Source of the DNA: JAVBOF01 sp031550915
Lineage (GTDB): Bacteria; Bacillota; Clostridia; Christensenellales; MGBC116941
Assembly (NCBI GenBank): GCA_031550915.1
Contig: JAVBOF010000075.1
Span: forward strand, 1 to 37,532
Length of the DNA stretch: 37,532 nt
Direction of reading: 5' to 3'
Of the stretch, positions 1 to 8,124 are shown piece after piece. Numbering within the stretch: the stretch's first letter is position 1; each line of letters begins with the position of its first letter. Under the pieces are notes generated by a model. The model worked only from the letters and a program-made list of their open reading frames with translations. It was not told where the DNA came from and did no database searches. A program made the position numbers and the translations under genes.

Positions 1-192
1 ACCGACTGGCTGTATAAGTCGGCGAGCGTGTTGAAAACGCACAACTACCCGCTGTACCAGGCGGTGTTCCCACCGCTCGTGGCCGGCAAGAGGCCACTAA
101 AACTACCCGGATCGTATTGGATACGGCTTTGGGCGCAGAACGAAGGTAATGCCCCGACGCTTTTGAAGGAAGTTAAGCTCAATGTGAATTGA
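1..192 (+). CDS. 3' end of a secreted-protein paralogue (partial)
   Basis: Frame 1 is open from the first base to a TGA at 190-192, giving the last 63 residues of a gene that starts before the window. The end carries the motif YWIRLWAQNEGNAPTLLKEV, which is repeated at the C-terminus of the complete gene just downstream. The DNA at 117-177 and 1588-1648 is nearly identical, with only a few differences. The two genes are therefore neighbouring paralogues sharing a C-terminal domain. The function is unknown. A surface role is inferred only from the signal peptide of the downstream paralogue. Confidence 0.75.
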   Translation, partial: TDWLYKSASVLKTHNYPLYQAVFPPLVAGKRPLKLPGSYWIRLWAQNEGNAPTLLKEVKLNVN

Positions 193-266
193 TAATGTTT
201 GCAATACAAGTATTAATAGCTTTCAATCACCGCCACATCCAAATTGGAATCTAGGAGGGCTAATCA

Positions 267-1667
267 ATGAAAAAGAAGATATTTATGCTTATGCTCGCCG
301 CCTCGCTGCTTTTTACCGCTTCTTTTGCGTTTGCAGCGGACTACAGGCAGGATTGGAGTAAAAGCTTCCAAGACAATGCGCCATTTTTGCGGTCTGCAAA
401 CTTGAATCCTATAAGCTCCGGAGGATATATTTTTACAATATCAGATACGCTTTATAAAACAGACAGTAGCGGCATAGTAATTCTTTCGAAAAAGGTGGGT
501 ATACCTTTACGCGCCTTGTCTATCGCTACAGATGAAGGGGTATATGCGAATACGAGTGTCTCTACGGATAGTTATATTTGTAGATTTGATTCAAATTTTA
601 ATCTTTTATGGCAGAAACCTTCCGGTTATGTTATTGGGAAACTGATGCCGACTTCAGACTATGGCTGTATTTTCAGCCAGCTTCGTCCAGGTCCTAAAGA
701 AGATTATTATGAAATCATTAAGGTCAATAGTATCGGTGAAAAGAAAGATATTGATGGATGGATATTTGGAATGATTCCTGTAACAAATCTCCAAGATGGG
801 AGTAGTGTTTTTTCAATGTATCCAGGTGAGGGATATCCAATTTTGATGAAATTTGACAGCTGCGGGCAACGCTTACCTGAGATAAAGATTGCTTCCGAAA
901 TCAAGGCCGTCACAACAAGCGGCGATTATATCGGATTGCGATATCCATATAATAAAATCTACATCCAGGATAAAAACGGTAAGCTGCGCACAAGCAAAAA
1001 TGTTGGGTTTCCGATCTCCTATGTAGCGGCCACCAAGGACGGCGGATTTGTATGCGCCGGAAACGTTACAAAAAGCGATGTGCAGAGCGGAGTATTTAAG
1101 GGATATTCCGTAAAAGGTGAATCCGATTGTGGCATTGCTAAGTTTGATAAAAACGGCAATGTCGAATGGAAAAAACTGTTTGGGACATCCGGCAAGGACG
1201 AGGTTAATTCTATCAATACCGATAAAAATGGCGGTATTGCCGTTGCTTCAAGACTGGACTTCATCAATGCCTTTAGCGCTAAAACCAACAATATCAGACA
1301 TTTCACACCTGTTAACAGGGCGCCTGTTGCAAAAAGCACGGACTTTAAGGCTAAAGCGTCTAATGCGGGAGTTTATGAAGCCCAGAAGATAAGGCTAATG
1401 GGCAGCGTCAACCCAAATAAAGGAAAATTGAAACGGGTGTTTGTAAACATATCCTTGCCGAATTTATACAACACAGACTTTTTATATAAAGAGAAGCTTA
1501 TATCCTCTAAAGGCGTATATAAGCTAAATACAAAGGACTTTCCTGAATTAAAGGAGGGAAGCGGGCCGTTTAAGCAAAAAGGCAGGTATTGGATACGGCT
1601 TTGGGCGCAGAACGAAGGGAATGCCCCGACACTTTTAAAGGAAGTTAAGTATTATGTAGATTGGTAA
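267..1667 (+). CDS. Secreted protein, beta-propeller-like repeats plus shared C-terminal domain
   Basis: The 466-residue protein begins with a clear signal peptide: a KKK start, a hydrophobic core, and a cleavage site near AFA-A at residues 22-25. A strong AGGAGG (253-258) lies 8 bases before the ATG, which fixes the start. Residues about 30-340 hold repeated short units ending in patterns such as 'GGFVCAG', 'FDKNGNVEWKK' and 'DKNGGIAVAS'. These resemble blades of a beta-propeller or outer-surface repeat protein. Residues about 350-466 are a separate domain ending in the YWIRLWAQNEGNAPTLLKEV motif shared with the gene fragment upstream. No sortase signal or transmembrane segment is seen at the C-terminus, so release or non-covalent attachment is likely. 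The precise family is not recognised. A terminator follows. Confidence 0.8.
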   Translation: MKKKIFMLMLAASLLFTASFAFAADYRQDWSKSFQDNAPFLRSANLNPISSGGYIFTISDTLYKTDSSGIVILSKKVGIPLRALSIATDEGVYANTSVSTDSYICRFDSNFNLLWQKPSGYVIGKLMPTSDYGCIFSQLRPGPKEDYYEIIKVNSIGEKKDIDGWIFGMIPVTNLQDGSSVFSMYPGEGYPILMKFDSCGQRLPEIKIASEIKAVTTSGDYIGLRYPYNKIYIQDKNGKLRTSKNVGFPISYVAATKDGGFVCAGNVTKSDVQSGVFKGYSVKGESDCGIAKFDKNGNVEWKKLFGTSGKDEVNSINTDKNGGIAVASRLDFINAFSAKTNNIRHFTPVNRAPVAKSTDFKAKASNAGVYEAQKIRLMGSVNPNKGKLKRVFVNISLPNLYNTDFLYKEKLISSKGVYKLNTKDFPELKEGSGPFKQKGRYWIRLWAQNEGNAPTLLKEVKYYVDW

Positions 1668-1683
1668 TGTTTGTTGTGGATAA

Positions 1684-1723
1684 ACCCGGTCATTGTTTAA
1701 AGAATAATGGCCGGGTGGTTTCT
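1684..1723 (+). terminator. Rho-independent terminator after the secreted protein gene
   Basis: ACCCGGTCATT at 1684-1694 pairs with AATGGCCGGGT at 1706-1716 with one G-T pair, and a T-containing tail (GGTTTCTT) follows. It lies 16 bases past the stop of the secreted protein gene. It separates that gene from the Rhs locus. Confidence 0.75.
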
Positions 1724-1831
1724 TGCTATATTCCTACGGACTCGGTTCATGGAAAAAAATGATTTCGCCTAAGCCCAGTAAAGAATGAATGCATACAATA
1801 TATATATGACACCGACAACAAACTGCTTGAG

Positions 1832-3601
1832 GTGATGAAGGCTAATGATGCAGGCCAGATGCGCACTGTTGAAGGGTATGCTTACGACGCGAATACAGAC
1901 CGGCTGACGAGCGCTACGGAATATTTGCAATTTAATAGCCAGGCGAACAAAGCGGGAACGAAAATAGTCCGCAGCTATGCATATGACGCCCGGACAGGCA
2001 ACCCGTCGATGATTACGTATAAGAACGGTACAACCGAAGTTGAAAAGTATACGCAGGAATATGATACCGTTGGCTTCCTGAAAAACGAGAGCGTTTGGAG
2101 CAAGTATGGCACGGTGCGCAGCGTAGCGAAGGAATACACCTATGATGGTATAGGGCAGTTGAAGACGGGAAAGACGACAAAGGACGGCACTATTACCCTA
2201 AACACCTATCACTACGACGATATAGGCAACAAGACTGTAGAAACCAAAAAAGTAGGCAGCGGACCGATATATACTACAAGCAACGACTATAACCAAAAAG
2301 GATATTTGACTCGGACCGTCGAAAGTAATACCCAGAACAGCAATACTACGCGAACGGACTTTGATTACGACGATTGTGGGAACGTAGTTAAAGAGATGGA
2401 ATATGAAAACGATGTGCTGGTGAATACGAATACGTATAAGTATAGCAAAGCCAATCAACTGATTGAAACCAACGGGCAACCAGTGGCGCAGACCGCGACG
2501 ACGACAAAGACAGACAGCGTATATAACGGAGACGGGCAGCGGATTTTGCGAGATACCGGACTTGGGGCATCCAACAGTGAAGAAATCTATATTTACCTGG
2601 GATCGGCAATATTATTTACAGTGAACGAGAATGGTTCGGTATTGACGGAGAACGTGCTAGACCCAAGCGGGCGGATAATATGCAGCTGGAGGGATAGCAG
2701 CGGCAAGACGAACAGCTCGGATGAAGACTATTATTTCTATCACTACGATATGCGCGGGAGTGTAAGCAATATATTATCTACGAAAAAAACCTCGGGAAAT
2801 ATAACGCTGGTGCAGACCTATGACTATGACGCGTTTGGAAACGCGAAAGAAGGGATAGACCAAAGCGTATTCAAGAACGACATCCAGTTTACCGGAGCAG
2901 TGAACGATAAAGCCAGCGGATTGGTATACCTGAACGCGCGGCACTACAACCCGAAGACCGGGCGGTTTATGCAGAAAGATACGTACAGAGGTCAGGCCGG
3001 TAACCCGGGCAGCCACCACACGTATGCATATTGCAGCAACAATCCGGTTAATATGGTTGATCCGACTGGACATTGCCCTTGCTCTTATGCAAAATATTAT
3101 GGTACTGTTTACAAAGGAGAACACTTTTATGATTCGCTAAACTGCCCACCAAAACCAGTACAGAAAGTCGATAGAAAGCCGATGACTATAGTTGGAAGCG
3201 GTAGCAATAGATGGAATATTATAAAACATCCGCCGCATACAACTAAGAATTTGCCACACATCCATATTGATGATAAGTCTAATGGCAAAAAGTATGCACA
3301 AAACAGCGATGGATCTCCGCATGATGGTAATACAAATCAGCCATCGAATGGAATAAAAAGGGAATTAAGAAGCAAATATGGTTGGGATTGGGACAAGAAA
3401 AAGGCTGCATATGACAAAAAAATTGCGCAAGATAAAGCAAGAAAGGAAGCCGAAGAAAAAAAGAAGGCTGCGGAGGAAGAGAAAAAAAGACAACAAAAGA
3501 AAATTGAGCAGCTTTTAAGGAAGCCATCTATTCCAATACCTGAGTGGAGAGTGCTGCCTAATACTGGGGAATCAGATGGAATATGGAGTATATTTAAGTG
3601 A
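1832..3601 (+). CDS. Rhs/YD-repeat protein, 5'-truncated, with variable toxin-like tip
   Basis: The frame holds YD repeats (YAYDANTDRLTSATEY, YTYDGIGQLKTGK, YHYDDIGNK) and then the canonical Rhs core: YHYDMRGS, YDYDAFGN, YLNARHYNPKTGRF and SNNPVNMVDPTGH, ending near residue 414. The last 175 residues are the variable tip. The open frame extends back to 1763 without a good start or ribosome site, and YD-like sequence (YIYDTDNKLLEV) lies before the GTG at 1832. Full Rhs proteins usually exceed 1000 residues, so the 5' part is missing and the gene may be silent or a recombination donor. The tip has a His-rich stretch (KHPPHTTKNLPHIHIDD, then GSPHDG) and then a Lys/Glu-rich coiled coil. Its activity is not recognised. 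In polymorphic toxin systems such tips are toxins paired with the next gene. Confidence 0.75.
   Translation: MMKANDAGQMRTVEGYAYDANTDRLTSATEYLQFNSQANKAGTKIVRSYAYDARTGNPSMITYKNGTTEVEKYTQEYDTVGFLKNESVWSKYGTVRSVAKEYTYDGIGQLKTGKTTKDGTITLNTYHYDDIGNKTVETKKVGSGPIYTTSNDYNQKGYLTRTVESNTQNSNTTRTDFDYDDCGNVVKEMEYENDVLVNTNTYKYSKANQLIETNGQPVAQTATTTKTDSVYNGDGQRILRDTGLGASNSEEIYIYLGSAILFTVNENGSVLTENVLDPSGRIICSWRDSSGKTNSSDEDYYFYHYDMRGSVSNILSTKKTSGNITLVQTYDYDAFGNAKEGIDQSVFKNDIQFTGAVNDKASGLVYLNARHYNPKTGRFMQKDTYRGQAGNPGSHHTYAYCSNNPVNMVDPTGHCPCSYAKYYGTVYKGEHFYDSLNCPPKPVQKVDRKPMTIVGSGSNRWNIIKHPPHTTKNLPHIHIDDKSNGKKYAQNSDGSPHDGNTNQPSNGIKRELRSKYGWDWDKKKAAYDKKIAQDKARKEAEEKKKAAEEEKKRQQKKIEQLLRKPSIPIPEWRVLPNTGESDGIWSIFK
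2735..3073 (+). repeat. Rhs core repeat, copy 1 (339 bp)
   Basis: This segment runs from the codons for FYHYDMRG to DPTGH. It recurs at 5082-5420 with identical length and, by my reading, about 16 base differences (about 95% identity). It marks the conserved side of the tip-exchange junction. A 25-bp piece of it (2945-2969) also occurs unchanged at 32507-32531. Confidence 0.9.
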
Positions 3602-3611
3602 GGTGATGGAA

Positions 3612-4268
3612 GTGCAAATAAATGGAATTGACCTGGTGTATCTATATCGCTGGAATAATGAATTATATATGTCAGGAATAAGAATCAAAATGGTATTGAA
3701 AATTCTATCAAAATATTTTGATGGTTTTGTTTTACTTAACAAGCCTGGATTTGCTGACTTTATTGATTGTCATGAAGTACTATTTAGCAAAAATATCAAT
3801 AATATCAATAATATCGATATTGGAGATATTGGAGATTTCAGTGTAGTGGGATTTAAAAATTATAAAAATAATATTAAAGTGCTCCGAGACTTCGAAATTG
3901 CAGAGTTAACTTATTTTGCATATACACATATATTTCTTGAAAAAACATTATTCGACATAAATAAATATGTTTTTGCCTTTACGCATGACGATGGATGGTA
4001 TTCAAAAATAATTACAAACGATTTGGAAAAGCTTATAGACGATTTAATTTCGTACTATTTGACAAAAGAAAAGGACATTTTTGAATGGATAAAAAATTGT
4101 TCAAATACAGGTATTGTTGTTGAAAAGGATAATGAAACCAATTCGATCATGCGATTATTAGTATTGAATAGTGATATAAATGAGCAAATTAAAAATGATC
4201 CGGACTTTTTATTTAATTACTATGAGGACGTTATAATCGATTCTAAAGTGATTGTTGTAAATGGTTAA
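3612..4268 (+). CDS. Probable immunity protein for the Rhs tip
   Basis: The 218-residue acidic, Asn/Ile/Asp-rich protein has no signal peptide and no membrane segment, so it should be cytoplasmic. I chose GTG 3612 because the GAGGTG overlapping the rhs stop codon lies 6 bases before it. An ATG at 3576 in the same frame would overlap the rhs coding region by 26 bases. The coupled position directly after an Rhs tip is the usual place for an immunity gene, and this position is the main reason for the call. The family is not recognised. It is much more AT-rich than the Rhs core. Codons 3792-3836 are a run of 9-base near-repeats encoding NINNINNIDIGDIGD. Confidence 0.6.
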   Translation: MQINGIDLVYLYRWNNELYMSGIRIKMVLKILSKYFDGFVLLNKPGFADFIDCHEVLFSKNINNINNIDIGDIGDFSVVGFKNYKNNIKVLRDFEIAELTYFAYTHIFLEKTLFDINKYVFAFTHDDGWYSKIITNDLEKLIDDLISYYLTKEKDIFEWIKNCSNTGIVVEKDNETNSIMRLLVLNSDINEQIKNDPDFLFNYYEDVIIDSKVIVVNG

Positions 4269-4351
4269 GAACCGCATTTCCATAGCACATCAAGGGTTCC
4301 AAATTGGAGTAGTCGTTGATACAAAAATAAAATTTTAAGGTATGCGCAGTA

Positions 4352-5074
4352 ATGAAAAAGATAGTATTTTTACTTTGTTTAATAATGTTGTTTTTGTGTA
4401 GCTGCATAGGAAATAATCAAGTAAAAGCAAGTATAGGTTTTACTGAATTCAAAACGACTGACATACTTACAATGAAATATCAAAAGATTATATTTGAAAG
4501 CGCAATAGAATTAAATGAATCAGATAACTCTTTATCCGCAAATCATCTGAAAGAATTGAATCGTATTATTGGTATGAGCGATGACGAAAGGAAATCGCGT
4601 TTCTTGGATATATATGTTGCATTTAAGGAAGCCAACCGCCTAAAAATTAATTTGAAGCCAGAAGATTTTGCAAAAGATTATAATGAATACATGCAAATAA
4701 GTAAGGAACAAATATTCAACCTGGGAATAAAAAACAAAGAGGATATCTGGGAAAAAGTTGCAAAGGATCTAGAGAAAGCTGTTTCTGAAAGTAATTATTC
4801 AGAAAGTGAATTTTATGATAGAATCATTAAACCATATAATGAGCTTTATTATGCGAATGGGCAATTAATTAACTACTATTTCGATAACATAGGCCAGAGG
4901 CAAGACACTCTTAAGTATTTTGAGGAAAACCAGGATATGTTAAATGCTGAAAACTTTAATGAGCATAGAATTAAAGATATTCAGAAAGATGAGGAAGCAT
5001 ATAATGCATATATTAAAGATCTTTATAAAAAATATGATATTGAGCAGTTAAAGAAAGAAATTGGCTTGTATTAA
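4352..5074 (+). CDS. Putative lipoprotein of the Rhs locus
   Basis: The 240-residue product begins MKKIVFLLCLIMLFLCSC. This is a lipoprotein signal peptide with cleavage likely before the second Cys of LCSC (C18). The rest is Lys/Glu-rich and mostly helical by eye, with no recognised domain. The ribosome site is weak (AAGG). It sits between the probable immunity gene and a displaced Rhs core fragment, and the Rhs homology restarts only 8 bases after its stop codon. It may be a membrane-anchored immunity protein for a lost toxin tip or a cell-envelope accessory. The position is the only support for either reading. Confidence 0.6.
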   Translation: MKKIVFLLCLIMLFLCSCIGNNQVKASIGFTEFKTTDILTMKYQKIIFESAIELNESDNSLSANHLKELNRIIGMSDDERKSRFLDIYVAFKEANRLKINLKPEDFAKDYNEYMQISKEQIFNLGIKNKEDIWEKVAKDLEKAVSESNYSESEFYDRIIKPYNELYYANGQLINYYFDNIGQRQDTLKYFEENQDMLNAENFNEHRIKDIQKDEEAYNAYIKDLYKKYDIEQLKKEIGLY

Positions 5075-5078
5075 ACAG

Positions 5079-5570
5079 ATGTTCTATCACTACGATATGC
5101 GCGGGAGTGTAAGCAACATATTATCTACGAAAAAAAACTCGGGAAATATTACGCTGGTGCAGACCTACGACTATGACGCGTTTGGAAACGCGAAAGAAGG
5201 GATAAACCAAAGCGTATTCAAGAACGACATCCAATTCACATGTGCAGTGAACGATAAAGCCAGCGGATTGTTATACCTGAACGCTCGGCATTACAACCCG
5301 AAGACCGGGCGGTTTATGCAGAAAGATACGTACAGAGGTCAGGCCGGTAACCCGGGCAGCCACCACACGTATGCATATTGCAGCAACAACCCGGTTAATA
5401 TGGTTGACCCGACTGGGCATGCGACATATAAAATAACGAATAGTATACCCAGTTATCCAGTAATAAACGATGATATTTCGAATGGTAACACAAAACCAAC
5501 TATTGGGGATTATGAGGTATTGAAACAAATAAATGCAATATCTATTGGTGGCAGCATTGTGGCAGGGTAA
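5079..5570 (+). pseudogene. Displaced Rhs core fragment with alternative short tip
   Basis: From ATG 5079 the frame reads 163 residues. About 114 match the Rhs core of the upstream gene (YHYDMRGS through DPTGH), and a different 49-residue tip follows, ending in a TAA. The 5' part of any Rhs gene is absent and no ribosome site precedes the ATG, so it is probably an orphan cassette rather than an expressed protein. The tip (ATYKITNSIPSYPV... SIGGSIVAG) is much shorter than a normal toxin domain and looks cut off. The transfer element begins about 100 bases later, and no immunity gene follows. Confidence 0.75.
5082..5420 (+). repeat. Rhs core repeat, copy 2 (339 bp)
   Basis: This is the second copy of the 2735-3073 segment. 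Differences include GAC to AAC (Asp to Asn in KEGIxQS) and GGA to TGT (Gly to Cys in QFTxAV). The homology starts abruptly after the lipoprotein stop and ends at DPTGH, where the tips diverge. Confidence 0.9.
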
Positions 5571-5669
5571 CCGAATTGCCGTTTATTCTGTCCGGTTTTG
5601 ATGCAACACCACAGAGATGCAGGTGAGGCATTGAACCATACGTAAGACATATTTCAATAATAACCGTCT

Positions 5670-5692
5670 AAAAAGGATACATGAGTGTATCC
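5670..5692 (-). terminator. Terminator at the end of the transfer operon
   Basis: GGATACA and TGTATCC form a perfect 7-bp stem with a 4-base loop. On the minus strand a T5 tract follows it. It lies 22 bases past the sortase stop and marks the downstream end of the conjugation gene block. Confidence 0.75.
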
Positions 5693-5714
5693 AAAGATAT
5701 TTCGGGCACCTTAA

Positions 5715-6362
5715 TTATTGTAGCTTAGATTTTATTACAAACTTCTGCGGGGCATGGCCAACGTAGCGGAAAGGATAGCAGGTAACTAGCATTAAGCATT
5801 TTCCCTCCTCCACAGGAAATCGCAAGGCATCATCACTCGGGATGATTTCTACCGCTTGAACCTTATAGGAAAAACTACTCCCATCTGCAAATTTATAGAT
5901 TAAATCGTCATTTTCCTCCAGACCGTTCAAAAACCGGAAATCTCCATTCCTATGACCCATGAGAATGCATATACCTTCCTCGCCCGCTTTTGCGGAACTT
6001 TCCATCCAGCCAACGCCTTTTTTGAGTGTGGATTCATCCACACCCTGATTGATGTGAAATGTCTTTTTCTTGCCTTGCTTTACGACAGTTAGAGTATCAA
6101 ACGATTTTGCTGTTTTGCTTGGCTTTATAATTGTGCCACTTTCATTTGCGTCTTTGGATGGTTGTGCAGTTACCATATTTACTTGATTTGTAATTGATGG
6201 CGTATGTACGCCCTTGAATTGCATTGTATTCGGTACATCTGTTTTGCCGCTTGTATATGAATACGTAGTCTGTTCGTCTGAGCCTTTCACAGTGACGCAA
6301 ATTATTCCAATCGCTATTGATATACCAATAGCGACAAATAGCCTTATCTTTACTTTCTTCAT
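5715..6362 (-). CDS. Sortase (class D-like), last gene of the transfer operon
   Basis: The 215-residue protein has one N-terminal signal anchor (residues about 7-24), a linker, and a sortase domain in residues about 88-213. The catalytic His is H137 in MGHRNGD and the catalytic Cys is C195 in LVTCYPF. The stretch after the Cys reads YPFRYVGHAPQKFVI. Relatives usually have Arg before the final F(I/V)V, but here that place is Lys (K207). R199 could substitute. AGGAGG lies 6 bases before the ATG, 10 bases past the NlpC/P60 stop. Sortases join substrates to peptidoglycan or to each other. The obvious candidate substrate in the element is the large SpaA-type protein, although that protein lacks a standard LPxTG signal. 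Confidence 0.85.
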   Translation of the reverse strand: MKKVKIRLFVAIGISIAIGIICVTVKGSDEQTTYSYTSGKTDVPNTMQFKGVHTPSITNQVNMVTAQPSKDANESGTIIKPSKTAKSFDTLTVVKQGKKKTFHINQGVDESTLKKGVGWMESSAKAGEEGICILMGHRNGDFRFLNGLEENDDLIYKFADGSSFSYKVQAVEIIPSDDALRFPVEEGKCLMLVTCYPFRYVGHAPQKFVIKSKLQ

Positions 6363-6371
6363 AAATCCTCC

Positions 6372-8123
6372 TCAATTGGCCTTTACATATGGTCTAGCAT
6401 AAAAAATAATCTCCCACTTGCCGCCGCCCCATAGCTTTTGTATGGCAACGCCACCGTGGGAAGGTGTTGAATCGACAATCCTGCCATTGCCTATATAGAT
6501 GCCTGTGTGATGCACCTCCAGCTTGCGCCCGCAATGACAACCGCTTTTACGCCAGAATATCATGTCTCCCGGTTGCAGCTGGTCTTTTGATACAACTACA
6601 TTCTTTTCGACGCAATATTCAGCTTGAGCCTCAGACGTTCTGGGCAGATTGATACCCACGGATTTATACGCATACTGGGTCAACTGAGAGCAATCTAAAG
6701 TGCTGTATTTTGTCCCAACCTTTGAAACCGCCGCTTTAACGATTGCACCACCAAGCTCACCTTCGGGCAGATCTGCGTTGATTTGTGCCAGTTCATCCGG
6801 TGTCAATCCGCCGTTAATATCAATATCCAACATCCTAACAAACATGGCATAGAATTTCGGAGACATCATTTCTTCAAGAACGGCTTTTTGCTGATCTGTG
6901 AATCCGTACATCTGTGCAGCCCCGGCATAAGTCATACCGTCTACGCTGATTACCGCAATTTGTTTTTGCGTCTGAACAGTGCTTTCAATGCCGTTTTCGT
7001 CAGTAATTTGGGTTTCATCTATAATAGTTTTTTGGCTTACTGTAACCTTGTTCATATCCCAAAACACATCTCTTAATTTCGCTGCCTTAACATTGTCCAT
7101 AATTACAACATCCATGCCACTAGCCTTATCCATGCTGGTTTTCACGGCAAAAACACCTATAACATCTATCCAATTCAGACAATATGAATCGCCGTCCGAA
7201 TCCGGCTTCAATACCTCGCCATAGTCTACCGCGATACCGTTTACCTTGTTTTCAAGTTCGGTATCCAACTCATGCATTATAGCGGATAACGGCTTTACTC
7301 CCGCATCGTTCACATGCTCGTTGCTGTAAAAAATGCCGTAGGGCGAGAACAAGAGCATAAGTATTGCTCCAACCGCCATTATAATGAGAAGCACTATACC
7401 ACCGCCGCTTGCAATGATAAGGATTATGCTTTTAAGAGCATTAAAAACGCTATTCACAATAAACTTTACAGACTTATACGCTACCTTAAATACTTGCTTC
7501 GAGGCTTTAGCCGCTTGTTTAGCAAGCTTCTTTTGGCTGCGTTTCCTTATTTCGCGTTGTGCCTGTTTCCGCTGTTGGTGTTTCAAAAAATTCGCCTGTC
7601 GACTCAAACCAATAAATCTGCCCTGCTGTGATGCGGGTCTTATAGGATTGGTATAAAGAGGAGAGGGCTTATTTGGCTTTGCTGCTTTTGGTGAAATATG
7701 TACCTGTTTATGGGGCTGTGGTTTGGTGATATGTTGTCTTGCAGGAGTATGCCCTGAGGACGTGTTTTGAGAAGTGTATCCCCCATCCTGCGTCATATTT
7801 TCTGCTGTTATGTTTATATCATCCGATTTCGTATTCTTTGCCTGATTAGCTTTTTGTACTTTTTTCAGACTGCTTCTTTGAATAAACCGCTTAATTGAAT
7901 GCTTGCCTAAACTCAAACCGCCTTGTGCAGCTATGCCAGCCTTATCCGCAATACCGTCTTTATACTTCTGAGCGGTTTCGCCTTCTATGGAATCAATCTT
8001 ATGGTCCTGCAGTTGCCGCTCCTGTAACCCTTCTTTGGATTTCTTTAGAGAATCGAACGCCGCCCGCTTTATACTGCGGGCGGCGTTGCTGATAGGTGTC
8101 TTATAAGGTTTTTTCGCTCTCAT
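6372..8123 (-). CDS. Membrane-anchored NlpC/P60 peptidoglycan hydrolase of the mating channel
   Basis: With ATG 8123 the product has 583 residues. Layout: a basic, Lys/Gln-rich cytoplasmic N-terminus (1-215), a hydrophobic stretch at about 225-265 acting as membrane anchor, an extracellular middle region, and an NlpC/P60 domain from about 458. Visible catalytic residues are C478 in TLDCSQL and the His pair at 538-539 in VHHTGIYIG. H556 may be the third polar residue. The start lies one base after the virB4 stop (TGATATG), so it is probably translationally coupled. An upstream in-frame start at 8204 would overlap virB4 and is less likely. The role matches Tn916 Orf14 and VirB1-like enzymes, which open the cell wall for conjugation. 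Confidence 0.85.
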   Translation of the reverse strand: MRAKKPYKTPISNAARSIKRAAFDSLKKSKEGLQERQLQDHKIDSIEGETAQKYKDGIADKAGIAAQGGLSLGKHSIKRFIQRSSLKKVQKANQAKNTKSDDINITAENMTQDGGYTSQNTSSGHTPARQHITKPQPHKQVHISPKAAKPNKPSPLYTNPIRPASQQGRFIGLSRQANFLKHQQRKQAQREIRKRSQKKLAKQAAKASKQVFKVAYKSVKFIVNSVFNALKSIILIIASGGGIVLLIIMAVGAILMLLFSPYGIFYSNEHVNDAGVKPLSAIMHELDTELENKVNGIAVDYGEVLKPDSDGDSYCLNWIDVIGVFAVKTSMDKASGMDVVIMDNVKAAKLRDVFWDMNKVTVSQKTIIDETQITDENGIESTVQTQKQIAVISVDGMTYAGAAQMYGFTDQQKAVLEEMMSPKFYAMFVRMLDIDINGGLTPDELAQINADLPEGELGGAIVKAAVSKVGTKYSTLDCSQLTQYAYKSVGINLPRTSEAQAEYCVEKNVVVSKDQLQPGDMIFWRKSGCHCGRKLEVHHTGIYIGNGRIVDSTPSHGGVAIQKLWGGGKWEIIFYARPYVKAN

Positions 8124-8124
8124 A

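Noticed and set aside
2198..3124. Minus-strand frames opposite the Rhs gene
   Set aside because: Shadow frames of the repeat-rich Rhs coding strand; no starts with ribosome sites.
3792..3836. 9-base tandem units in the immunity gene as a possible phase-variation repeat
   Set aside because: Units are whole codons, so changes in number would not shift the frame; only a low-complexity stretch.
6142..6375. 77-codon minus-strand frame over the start of the sortase gene
   Set aside because: It is out of frame with the sortase, which has the signal anchor and strong ribosome site.
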